Source: Peteryoungia rhizophila
Lineage (GTDB): Bacteria > Pseudomonadota > Alphaproteobacteria > Rhizobiales > Rhizobiaceae
DNA: 64,000 bases
Direction: 5' to 3'
Assembly (NCBI RefSeq): GCF_004912145.1
Contig: NZ_STGT01000007.1
Span: 62,001-126,000 of the forward strand
The position numbers and the translations under genes are program-made. Position 1 is the stretch's first letter; the number at the start of each line of letters is the position of its first letter. The notes under the pieces were generated by a model. The model was not told where the DNA came from. It did not search any database and saw only the letters and a program-made list of their open reading frames with translations. Below, piece after piece: positions 46,175 to 53,963 of the stretch.

Positions 46175-46699
46175 ATGACACGACGACTTTTCGCTGCCGC
46201 GGCATGCATTGCACTTCTTTTGACTCACACCCAGTCCGCACTTGCCGACAGCCAGGAGCAACGCTTCAAAAAGCCCCTGAAAACGATCGCTCGCGACGCC
46301 GGCTATCCGGCCGTTCCGGCTTTCTCCAAGAGCCCCTACAGCGCCATCATCACGAAATATGCCAAGAGCTACGGTGTGCCAGTCGATCTCGCCCATGCGG
46401 TCGTTCGTGTCGAGAGCAACTTCAATCCCAAGGCGCGCGGCAGTGCCGGCGAGGTGGGGCTTATGCAGATCAAACCGGCCACCGCGCGGTCCATGGGCTA
46501 TCGCGGCAAGACCAAGGGGCTCTACGATCCCGACACCAATATCCGCTACGGCATGAAGTATCTCTCGATGGCCCACGAGCTCGGTGGCGGGGAAACCTGC
46601 GGGACCATTCTTCGCTACAATGCAGGCCATGGCGCCAAGCGCATGAACCCGATCTCGAAGCGTTATTGCGGCAAGGTCATCGCCCTGATCGGCAACTGA
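46175..46699 (+). CDS. Lytic transglycosylase, SLT family, secreted
   Basis: 174 residues from the ATG at 46175, chosen because it directly begins a signal peptide (TRRLFAAAACIALLLTHTQS, cleavage after ALA). The SLT core is short and complete: Glu in VVRVESNFNPKARGSAGEVGLMQIKPATARSMGY, then DPDTNIRYGMKYLSMA and LRYNAGHG. It cuts glycan strands in the periplasm. Single-domain, unlike the lipoprotein SLT at 41141. Confidence 0.92.
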   Translation: MTRRLFAAAACIALLLTHTQSALADSQEQRFKKPLKTIARDAGYPAVPAFSKSPYSAIITKYAKSYGVPVDLAHAVVRVESNFNPKARGSAGEVGLMQIKPATARSMGYRGKTKGLYDPDTNIRYGMKYLSMAHELGGGETCGTILRYNAGHGAKRMNPISKRYCGKVIALIGN

Positions 46700-46782
46700 G
46701 AAACGCCATCGCCGGGTTGCAAAGCGTCTGGACAGCAGGCCTCGTCATGCTATCACCGCACGCAACGTAAGGATGGTGACGC

Positions 46783-47973
46783 ATGGTTCAGCGGTTCAAG
46801 TCGATTGTCGTTGGTCGGGGGATGATGGGGGCTGCGGCGGCCCGGTATCTCGCTCTTTCGGGGGATGGGGTTGCCGTCATCGGCCCGGACGAGCCGAAGG
46901 ACTGGGCGAACCACCACGGCGTCTTCTCCAGCCACTACGACGAAGCCCGGATCACCCGGACGATCGATTCGGACCCCATCTGGGCCCGGATGGCGAATCG
47001 CTCGATCGCGCGTTACGGGCAGATCGCTGCCGATAGCGGCGTCGAGTTCTACTCCGAGGTCGGCTGCCTGATCGTCGGGCCGAAGCGTGGCGGGCGCGAC
47101 CCTTATGTCGGCCAGGTGGAGGCCGCCGCGAGACAGCTCGGTGTCTCGGTGGAGATGGTGTCGGACACTGCGCTCAAGTCGCGCTTCCGCTATTTCGATT
47201 TCGGGTCCGATTGCGAGGGTGTCTACGAGCAGGCCAATGCCGGCTACGTCAATCCGCGAAGGCTTGTCGAGGCGCAGAGCATTCTTGCGGAAAAGGCTGG
47301 CGCCACAGTGATCCGCCGAACGGCCGTGTCGGTTCGGGAGGAGGGTGGTCTTGCCATCGTCACCACGGATGACGGCGCCGTGTACACCGCTGAGCGTGTG
47401 CTGATCGCGGCCGGGGGCTTCTCGATCAACGAAAATCTCTTGCCGAGGCCGATAGACCTCAAGGTCTTTGGGCGGACGGTCGCTTTCTTCCAGATCGCGG
47501 ACGAGGATCTGCCTGCTTATGCCGGCATGCCGTCACTCATCCATCAGCCCGAAGATCCCGTCGACCACATCTATCTTCTGCCGCCGGTGCGCTATCCCGA
47601 CGGCAAGACCTATCTGAAGATCGGCGGCGATCCGGATGATCTCCAGCTCGAAGTGGAACCGGAAATTCGCGCCTGGTTCCGCCGGGGTGGGCGACTGACC
47701 ACGCGCGATCACCTGCACCGGATCATTCGCGGCCTCGTTCCGTCGCTTGCCGACGCGCCGCTCTCGATGGCGGCCTGCGTCACATCGTTCACACCGGAAA
47801 ACTATCCGGCGATCGGTTTTGCCAGCGAGCATATCGCCGTGCTCACGGGCGGCTGCGGCGCGGCTGCGAAGAGCTCCGACGAGATCGGGCGCCTTGGGGC
47901 GGAACTCATCCAACAAGGCCGAATCATCGACGAGGCCTATGGCGACGTGTTCCGACCGGTCTTCAGAGACTGA
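46783..47973 (+). CDS. FAD-dependent oxidoreductase, DAO/sarcosine-oxidase-like
   Basis: 396 residues. The FAD-binding motif VGRGMMGAAAARYLA is at the N-terminus and a substrate-domain GYVNPRRLVEAQSI follows; ERVLIAAGGFSIN is the second FAD contact. The C-terminal TGGCGAAAKSSDEIGRL has the usual glycine-rich flavin loop, with a Cys as in covalently flavinylated monomeric sarcosine oxidases. It likely oxidises a secondary amine or amino acid, giving hydrogen peroxide. Single gene just upstream of rnpB. Confidence 0.85.
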   Translation: MVQRFKSIVVGRGMMGAAAARYLALSGDGVAVIGPDEPKDWANHHGVFSSHYDEARITRTIDSDPIWARMANRSIARYGQIAADSGVEFYSEVGCLIVGPKRGGRDPYVGQVEAAARQLGVSVEMVSDTALKSRFRYFDFGSDCEGVYEQANAGYVNPRRLVEAQSILAEKAGATVIRRTAVSVREEGGLAIVTTDDGAVYTAERVLIAAGGFSINENLLPRPIDLKVFGRTVAFFQIADEDLPAYAGMPSLIHQPEDPVDHIYLLPPVRYPDGKTYLKIGGDPDDLQLEVEPEIRAWFRRGGRLTTRDHLHRIIRGLVPSLADAPLSMAACVTSFTPENYPAIGFASEHIAVLTGGCGAAAKSSDEIGRLGAELIQQGRIIDEAYGDVFRPVFRD

Positions 47974-47979
47974 TTCACC

Positions 47980-48013
47980 AAAAGCGGCCAAGTGGCCCTC
48001 CAAGCTCGCTTTT
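47980..48013 (+). terminator. Possible terminator between oxidoreductase gene and rnpB
   Basis: AAAAGCG and CGCTTTT can pair around an inner GGCC-aagt-GGCC hairpin, 7 bp after the stop. It also overlaps where the rnpB promoter must lie. Confidence 0.35.
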
Positions 48014-48042
48014 CGGTGGCAATCGGGCAAAGGGTCAGCTAT

Positions 48043-48452
48043 GGACCGCTTGCCAGTTGGCCGGGCAGCCGCGCTTTACCAATGCCGAAAGGCGGTAGGG
48101 TGAGGAAAGTCCGGGCTCCACGGAAACACGGTGCCGGATAACGTCCGGCGAGGGCGACCTCAGGGAAAGTGCCACAGAAAGCAAACCGCCTCGCTTGCGA
48201 GGTCAGGGTGAAAGGGTGGGGTAAGAGCCCACCGCGTCGCTGGCAACAGGGACGGCACGGCAAACCCCACCGGGAGCAAGACCGAATAGGGATGACACGG
48301 GCGGTGCGAAAGCATCGCTACAGCCTGTTTCCGGGCCAGTCATCCGGGTGGGTTGCGAGAGGCAGCGTGCAAACGCTGTCCCAGATGAATGGCTGTCACG
48401 TCCCGGGAAACCAGGGCCTTACAGAACCCGGCTTACAGGCCAACTGGCAAAA
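48043..48452 (+). ncRNA. rnpB: RNase P RNA (type A)
   Basis: Catalytic RNA of RNase P, which trims tRNA 5' ends. P1 is formed by TGCCAGTTGGCC (48051-48062) and GGCCAACTGGCA (48438-48449). The conserved P4 strands are seen as GAGGAAAGTCCGGGCTCC near 48100 and ACAGAACCCGGCTTACAG near 48421. CR-type GGTAAGAGCCCACC and GCAACAGGGACGGCACGGCAAACCCC segments lie between. Order and length (about 410 nt) are as in alphaproteobacteria. Ends estimated from P1 plus a few bases. Confidence 0.95.
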
Positions 48453-48570
48453 TTCACTCATTTTCAGCTTTCGTGCGAAGCGCCTGAAAACACAGGCGGA
48501 TCGCGCGGGGCTGCTGCTTGCGTGGGGCAAACTGACCGCAGACCTAAAAGGCTCCGGAAAACAGCGGTTT

Positions 48571-48591
48571 CTAACCATTCGTTAAGCTTAA
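48571..48591. promoter_or_regulatory. CtrA-like box and TTAAGCTTAA palindrome
   Basis: On the minus strand 48585-48571 reads TTAA-N7-TTAG, 7 of 8 fixed bases of the CtrA consensus TTAA-N7-TTAA. A perfect 10-bp palindrome TTAAGCTTAA (48582-48591) overlaps it. Position upstream of the division cluster fits cell-cycle control. Confidence 0.5.
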
Positions 48592-48627
48592 CCGCCTATC
48601 AATGATTGAATCGTGGAACCGGCTCAT

Positions 48628-48671
48628 CCCGACCGTTCCCATTGACGCCCATATTGTCCCATGGTATCCCA
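48628..48671. promoter_or_regulatory. mraZ: MraZ-type operator array
   Basis: CCC recurs exactly every 10 bp at 48628, 48638, 48648, 48658 and 48668; the last four are CCCA. On the opposite strand this is TGGG with 6-nt spacing, the known TGGGN-N5 repeat pattern bound by MraZ rings upstream of mraZ. It lies about 165 bp before the mraZ ATG. Confidence 0.8.
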
Positions 48672-48835
48672 ATTGCACGCCGTTGCGGGGTTCGTTTCGT
48701 CCCCAAAGTCTCGTGAATCAAGTGCTTCCTCTCGTCTTTCGGGCGGGCGCGTCGCGGGTGTGGCGGCTGGTGTATCTATGTGTATTCGGGGGTCGTTGAT
48801 CGGCCCTTCGTTCAAGGGGAGGTCGGTTGTCAGTG

Positions 48836-49273
48836 ATGAGCCGCTTCCTGTCCAATGCGACAAACAGGATCGATGCGAAGGGGCGGGCTTCCGTGCCTGC
48901 GGCATTTCGTGCGGTGCTGGTGCAGCGCGGAATTCAGGAGCTTTATTGTCTCCAGGATTTCGTCTATCCGGCAGTCAACATCGGTGGTCCGGATCTGCTC
49001 GAGCGGTACGAGCGGAAGATGGCGGCCGAGGATCCCTTCGCGTTGGAGGCAAACGAGATGTCGCTATTGCTTCATGGTGGCGGCGTCTTCGCACGACTCG
49101 ATGCCGAAGGGCGGTTGGCGATCACGGATTTCATCCGGGATTTCACGGGGATTTCCTCGGAAGTCTGTTTCGTCGGTCGTTCGGATCATTTTCAGGTGTG
49201 GCAACCGCAGGCGTTTCACGAGGCGCAGGCGAGGGCCAGAGAGGTGGTCAGGCAGCGGGGCCTGCGCACCTAG
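48836..49273 (+). CDS. mraZ: Transcriptional regulator MraZ
   Basis: 145 residues from the ATG at 48836. A GGGGAGG at 48816-48822 lies 13 nt upstream, so GTG at 48833 or TTG at 48827 could be the true start. Two AbrB-like repeats are visible: NATNRIDAKGRASVPAAFR and FARLDAEGRLAITDFIRDF. MraZ forms rings that bind the repeat array in front of its own operon and repress it. First gene of the dcw cluster. Confidence 0.95.
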   Translation: MSRFLSNATNRIDAKGRASVPAAFRAVLVQRGIQELYCLQDFVYPAVNIGGPDLLERYERKMAAEDPFALEANEMSLLLHGGGVFARLDAEGRLAITDFIRDFTGISSEVCFVGRSDHFQVWQPQAFHEAQARAREVVRQRGLRT

Positions 49274-49290
49274 AAAGACGGGGAAACGGA

Positions 49291-50316
49291 ATGGCGGCGA
49301 CACTTGGCGAAGGTTATCCTGAAGCCGATGGCGGACCGGTTCGCCACATTCCGGTTCTTCTTTCGGAAGTCCTGAAGGCGCTCGAACCCGAGGCCGGCAA
49401 GGTGATCCTTGATGGCACGTTTGGTGCCGGCGGTTATACATCCGCCATTCTCGCAGCAGGCGCTCAAGTCATCGCGCTCGATCGCGATCCCAATGCCATC
49501 GCCGGTGGCAAGTCGCTCGTTGATTCCAGCGAAGGCAGGCTCACCCTTCATCACACGGAATTTTCCCAGCTCGCCGACTTCGCTCCCGAGGGCGGTCTCG
49601 ATGGTGTTGTTCTCGACATCGGCGTGTCCTCGATGCAGATCGACGAGGCCGAGCGCGGTTTCTCGTTCCAGCGCAACGGACCGCTCGACATGCGCATGGC
49701 GGTCTCCGGCGTTTCTGCTGCCGATGTCGTCAACCGCGCCAAGGTTTCCGATCTCATCCGCATCTTCGGCTTTCTCGGCGAAGAGAAGCATTCGGGTCGG
49801 ATCGCCCGCGCCATCGAGAAGCGCCGCTTGAACGAACCCTTCCAGACGACGCGCGATCTGGCCAATCTCATCGAGACCGTCAATCCGCGCAAGGCCAAGG
49901 ACAAGATCCATCCCGCGACCCGCGTCTTCCAGGCGCTCCGCATCTATGTGAACGACGAGCTCGGAGAGCTCGCCCAAGCGCTGTTCGCCGCCGAACAGTC
50001 GCTTAAGCCCGGCGGTCGCCTTGTCGTCGTCACCTTCCACTCGCTGGAGGATCGCATCGTCAAGAAATTCTTCTCCGAACGGTCCGGCAAGGCGTCAGGT
50101 TCGCGCCATCTTCCCATGGTCGAAGCGCGTGCGGCAACCTTCGATCCGGTCGGCAAGGGCATGGTCGCAGCCACCGAGGAAGAGGCGGAGATCAATCCCC
50201 GCGCCCGTTCCGCGAAGCTGCGCGCCGGCATCCGCAGCTCGGCGCCCGCCGAGCGCGCCGACATGTCTATCTTCGACCTGCCCGACCTCGCCACTCTCGT
50301 AAAGATCGGAGGCTGA
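49291..50316 (+). CDS. rsmH: 16S rRNA m4C1402 methyltransferase RsmH (MraW)
   Basis: 341 residues. HIPVLLSEVLKALEPEAGKVILDGTFGAGGYTSAIL includes the SAM-binding loop. VLDIGVSSMQIDEAERGFSFQRNGPLDMRM is the RsmH signature, and the C-terminal VTFHSLEDRIVKKFF is diagnostic. It methylates N4 of C1402 in 16S rRNA. Second gene of the cluster; ATG 17 bp after mraZ. Confidence 0.97.
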   Translation: MAATLGEGYPEADGGPVRHIPVLLSEVLKALEPEAGKVILDGTFGAGGYTSAILAAGAQVIALDRDPNAIAGGKSLVDSSEGRLTLHHTEFSQLADFAPEGGLDGVVLDIGVSSMQIDEAERGFSFQRNGPLDMRMAVSGVSAADVVNRAKVSDLIRIFGFLGEEKHSGRIARAIEKRRLNEPFQTTRDLANLIETVNPRKAKDKIHPATRVFQALRIYVNDELGELAQALFAAEQSLKPGGRLVVVTFHSLEDRIVKKFFSERSGKASGSRHLPMVEARAATFDPVGKGMVAATEEEAEINPRARSAKLRAGIRSSAPAERADMSIFDLPDLATLVKIGG

Positions 50317-50318
50317 CC

Positions 50319-50705
50319 GTGCTGAGACCCTTCGATTTCCTGATGATCGGCGCCATGCTGGCGGCCGCCACGGTGACCTACCAGATCAAGCACGACACGG
50401 ACAACAAGGCAGCCGAAGTGCGGCGTCTGGAAGCAGAGATCAAGCTCGAGAAAGACACGATCGAACTGCTCAGGGCCGATGAGGCCTTGCTCGCTCAACC
50501 GAGCCGGCTGGAGCGACTGGTAACGACCTATGCAGCCGAATTGCAGCTCGTTCCGACCGAGCCGACCCAGCTCGCCCGGCCGATGGAGCTCCCCATGCTC
50601 AAGGACCAGCTTCCCATTCCGGAGGGCGAAGAAGGCACGGAGAGTGTCAGCGCGCCCTCCGACCCCATCAAGGATCTCATCACGACAGGATCGGTGGACC
50701 GCTGA
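50319..50705 (+). CDS. ftsL: Cell division protein FtsL
   Basis: 128 residues from a GTG 2 bp after rsmH. One membrane span (FDFLMIGAMLAAATVTYQI) is followed by a coiled-coil-like stretch (EVRRLEAEIKLEKDTIELLRADEALLAQPSRLERL). FtsL forms a complex with FtsB and FtsQ that activates FtsW-FtsI. Assigned from size, topology and place between rsmH and ftsI, as the sequence is weakly conserved. The C-terminal tail after residue 80 is Pro/Glu-rich and longer than in E. coli. Confidence 0.92.
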   Translation: MLRPFDFLMIGAMLAAATVTYQIKHDTDNKAAEVRRLEAEIKLEKDTIELLRADEALLAQPSRLERLVTTYAAELQLVPTEPTQLARPMELPMLKDQLPIPEGEEGTESVSAPSDPIKDLITTGSVDR

Positions 50706-52450
50706 TGACATTTCTTTCGCGAATCATGCTGTTGAAGAGCCAGGCGCATTTCTCCACGGATGTGCAGCGTGGCGGTGCGGTCGTGAACAGTGCGACCTTC
50801 AAGGGAACCGGCAAGCGTAAGACGGAAATGGCCAAGACACGGGTCGGGCTGATGTTCGCCACGTTCTGTGTCGCCTATGCCGTCATCGGCGGACGTCTGG
50901 TGCAATATGGGTATGCGCAGCCAGAAACCGTTTCCAGCATCCTGCCCGCCGATCGCCTGATGGCATCACGCCCAGATATTCTCGACCGCAATGGCGAGAT
51001 TCTGGCGACCGATATTCGCACCGTCTCGCTCTTTGCCGAGCCGCACAAGATTGTAGATACGGACGAAGCCGTGGAGCGTCTGTCGACGGTTCTCAAGGAT
51101 CTCGACGTCAGGGACACTTATCGCAAGCTGTCGTCCAACTCGCGCTTCCAGTGGCTGCGACGCCAACTCACACCTAAGCAGCAGAGCCAGATCCTGGCGC
51201 TCGGCATTCCCGGCATCGGCTTCCGTCCCGAGAAGCGCCGCTTTTACCCGGGCGGGGCGACCGCGTCGCATATTGTCGGTTACGTCAACATCGACAATCG
51301 CGGCATGGCCGGGATGGAGCGCTATATCGACAATCAGGGCATGGCCGATCTGCGTGCTCTCGGCATGACCAGCGACGCACCGCTGGAACCGGTGCGGCTG
51401 TCGGTGGATATACGTGTCCAGAACATCTTGCGTGATGCGCTGGTAAGTGCCGTGGCAAAATACGAAGCGATCGCTGCCGGGGCCGTGGTTCTCGACGTTC
51501 ACACCGGTGAAGTGGTCGCCATGTCGTCGATCCCCGATTTCGACCCGAATCGGCCTCAGGAAGGGGCCGAAGAAGGCTGGATGAACCGGATGACGAACGG
51601 CACTTTCGAGATGGGGTCCACCTTCAAAACGTTCACCACGGCCATGGCACTCGATTCGGGTAAAGTGACCATGCGGGACAGTTTCGACGCACGTTACCCG
51701 ATCCGAATCGGCCGATTCACGATCAAGGATTTCCACGGAAAGCACCGAGTGCTGACGGTCCCTGAGATCTTCCAGTACTCGTCCAACATCGGAACGGCCC
51801 GCATGGCAGAAGCCGTCGGAACCGCCGGCCACCAGGAATTCCTGACGCGGATGGGTCTCCTGACCCGAATGGAAACCGAACTGCCGGAGGTGAAGGCGCC
51901 GTCGCAGCCGCGCGAATGGAAGCAGATCAATTCGATCACCATCTCCTTCGGTCACGGCGTCTCGACGACGCCGCTGCAGACTGCGGTTGGCGCCGCAGCG
52001 CTGGTCAATGGCGGAAAGCTCCTGCCGCCCACCTTCCTGACCCGCGACCGCGAGCAGGCCGACCAGATGGCTCAGGTGGTGGTGAAAAAGCAGACCAGCG
52101 ACGATATCCGGCAACTGTTCTGGATGAACGGCAAGGCGGGTTCCGGCAAGTATGCGCTCGTCGACGGCTTCAATGTCGGGGGCAAGACCGGCACGGCCGA
52201 GAAGGTCATCAATGGCCGTTACTCCGACGACCAGAATTTCAATTCCTATGTCGGCGCCTTCCCGATGGATGATCCTAAATATCTGGTGCTGAGCTTCATC
52301 GACGCGCCGAAGACGGGCGAGGGTGGTGGTCGGACCGCCGGTCTGACGGCTGCCCCCATCGTCGGCGAGATCATCCGCAGAAGCGCCGCAATTCTTGGTG
52401 TAGAACCCACATTCGGGGAAGACGGCTCAGCATTGCTCGTCTCTTATTGA
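50705..52450 (+). CDS. ftsI: Septal peptidoglycan transpeptidase FtsI (PBP3)
   Basis: 581 residues; ATG shares a base with the ftsL stop (TGATG). A cytosolic N-terminus of about 45 residues precedes one span (VGLMFATFCVAYAVIGGRLV). The pedestal domain begins at ILPADRLMASRPDILDRNGEIL. Catalytic motifs: STFK with Ser305, SSN at 359-361 and KTG at 494-496. It cross-links septal wall with FtsW and is the target of beta-lactams. Confidence 0.97.
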   Translation: MTFLSRIMLLKSQAHFSTDVQRGGAVVNSATFKGTGKRKTEMAKTRVGLMFATFCVAYAVIGGRLVQYGYAQPETVSSILPADRLMASRPDILDRNGEILATDIRTVSLFAEPHKIVDTDEAVERLSTVLKDLDVRDTYRKLSSNSRFQWLRRQLTPKQQSQILALGIPGIGFRPEKRRFYPGGATASHIVGYVNIDNRGMAGMERYIDNQGMADLRALGMTSDAPLEPVRLSVDIRVQNILRDALVSAVAKYEAIAAGAVVLDVHTGEVVAMSSIPDFDPNRPQEGAEEGWMNRMTNGTFEMGSTFKTFTTAMALDSGKVTMRDSFDARYPIRIGRFTIKDFHGKHRVLTVPEIFQYSSNIGTARMAEAVGTAGHQEFLTRMGLLTRMETELPEVKAPSQPREWKQINSITISFGHGVSTTPLQTAVGAAALVNGGKLLPPTFLTRDREQADQMAQVVVKKQTSDDIRQLFWMNGKAGSGKYALVDGFNVGGKTGTAEKVINGRYSDDQNFNSYVGAFPMDDPKYLVLSFIDAPKTGEGGGRTAGLTAAPIVGEIIRRSAAILGVEPTFGEDGSALLVSY

Positions 52451-52508
52451 TCAGATCGACTACAGGCGGGGCGATTCGCGGAACTTGCCCCGGAAGGATG
52501 GACTGCAA

Positions 52509-53963
52509 ATGCTTTTGGGCGCACTGGCTGGCGAGGATTTTGGGGATCAGGTGGCAGCCGGTGGCGCTGCATCCGTCGATGTTCGGGGACTTTCCGCCGA
52601 TAGCCGCAAGGTCGCGCCGGGCACGGTTTTCTTCGCGCTCTCGGGAAGCAAGACGGATGGTTCGGCCTTCGTCGCTCAAGCTGTCGAAAAGGGCGCTGTC
52701 GCCATCGTCGCGTCGCATCCTGTGGACGCGTCCGTTCCCGTCATCACCGTCGACAATCCGCGCCGCTTTCTGGCTCTTGCGGCTGCCCGCCTCGTCGGAC
52801 GTCAGCCGAAGACCATGGTCGCGGTGACCGGTACCGCCGGCAAGACCTCGGTCGCCTCGTTCACGCGCCAGATCTGGGCCGAAGCCGGCCACGCCGCTGC
52901 GCAGATCGGTACCACGGGCGTGATATCTCCTTCGCGGAACGACTACGGCTCGTTGACCACACCCGATCCGCTGGCGCTGCATTCGCTGCTTGGCGAGCTC
53001 GCCGACGAAGGCGTCACCCATGCCGCGATGGAAGCCTCCAGCCACGGTCTCGACCAGAGCCGTCTTGATGGTGTCGTGCTGTCGGCTGCCGGCTTCACCA
53101 ATCTCGGCCGTGACCACATGGACTATCATCCGACCATGGAAGACTACATGGCGGCGAAGATGCGGTTGTTCGATACGCTGCTGCCGAAGGGCGCACCGGC
53201 CGTGATCTTTGCCGATGACGCCTGGTCGGACGAGGCCATTCGTGCGGCGAAGGCTGCCGGCCATGATGTGCGCACCGTTGGCCGCAAAGGCGAGTTCCTG
53301 AGCCTGAAACGCGTCGAGCACTTTCGTCACAAGCAGGTGGCCGAGGTGCATCACGGCGGCGAGATCTTCGAGGTTCACATCCCGCTTGCGGGCGATTTCC
53401 AGATTGCCAATGCGCTGGTGTCTGCCGGTCTTGCGATCTCGACGGGCGTTGCTCCGGCCGTTGCGCTGAAGGCTCTTGAGCATCTCAAGGGTGCTTCGGG
53501 GCGCCTGGAACTGGTCGGACAGACCAAGGCCGGTGCACTCGCTTATGTCGATTACGCCCACAAGCCGGAAGCGCTGGAGAACGTGCTGACCTCGGTGCGT
53601 CCGTTCACAACAGGCCGCGTCATCGTGGTCTTTGGCTGCGGCGGTGACCGGGATAAGGGCAAGCGGCCGATCATGGGAGAAATCGCTTCGCGGCTGGCCG
53701 ACATCGTCATCGTCACCGACGACAATCCGCGCTCGGAAGTGCCGGCGACAATCCGTTCGGAGATCATGGCGGCGACCCCTGATGGCATCGAAATCGGTGA
53801 TCGCGCCCAGTCGATCCGCGCCGGTGTTGCCATGATGTCGGCGGGGGATACACTGATCGTGGCGGGCAAGGGGCACGAGGAAGGACAGACGGTGGGGTCG
53901 GAGACGTTGCCGTTCTCGGACCATCACGAAGTCCGCAAAGCCTTGGAGGAGTTCGACCGTTGA
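52509..53963 (+). CDS. murE: UDP-MurNAc-tripeptide synthetase MurE (meso-DAP adding)
   Basis: 484 residues from the ATG at 52509 (GGAAGGA upstream; an in-frame TTG at 52485 is an alternative). ATP site VTGTAGKTSVASF is near residue 113, and DDNPRSE (near 412) is the meso-diaminopimelate-recognition motif, so the third stem-peptide residue is mDAP. YVDYAHKPEALENVL is a further Mur ligase signature. Overlaps murF by 4 bp. Confidence 0.96.
   Translation: MLLGALAGEDFGDQVAAGGAASVDVRGLSADSRKVAPGTVFFALSGSKTDGSAFVAQAVEKGAVAIVASHPVDASVPVITVDNPRRFLALAAARLVGRQPKTMVAVTGTAGKTSVASFTRQIWAEAGHAAAQIGTTGVISPSRNDYGSLTTPDPLALHSLLGELADEGVTHAAMEASSHGLDQSRLDGVVLSAAGFTNLGRDHMDYHPTMEDYMAAKMRLFDTLLPKGAPAVIFADDAWSDEAIRAAKAAGHDVRTVGRKGEFLSLKRVEHFRHKQVAEVHHGGEIFEVHIPLAGDFQIANALVSAGLAISTGVAPAVALKALEHLKGASGRLELVGQTKAGALAYVDYAHKPEALENVLTSVRPFTTGRVIVVFGCGGDRDKGKRPIMGEIASRLADIVIVTDDNPRSEVPATIRSEIMAATPDGIEIGDRAQSIRAGVAMMSAGDTLIVAGKGHEEGQTVGSETLPFSDHHEVRKALEEFDR

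Larger units (their letters stand above)
48453..48835. other. 383-bp regulatory region upstream of mraZ
   Basis: No gene seen. It should carry the main promoter of the division/cell-wall cluster. Two regulatory patterns stand out: a CtrA-like site with an adjacent TTAAGCTTAA palindrome (48571-48591) and a CCC(A) array with 10-bp period (48628-48671), each listed separately. Confidence 0.7.

Noticed and set aside
48043..48452. Open frames across the rnpB region
   Set aside because: The stretch folds as RNase P RNA with P1 and P4 matches; the frames are incidental.
48661..49290. In-frame upstream extension of rsmH
   Set aside because: It overlaps mraZ in another frame; the ATG at 49291 begins the conserved RsmH N-terminus.
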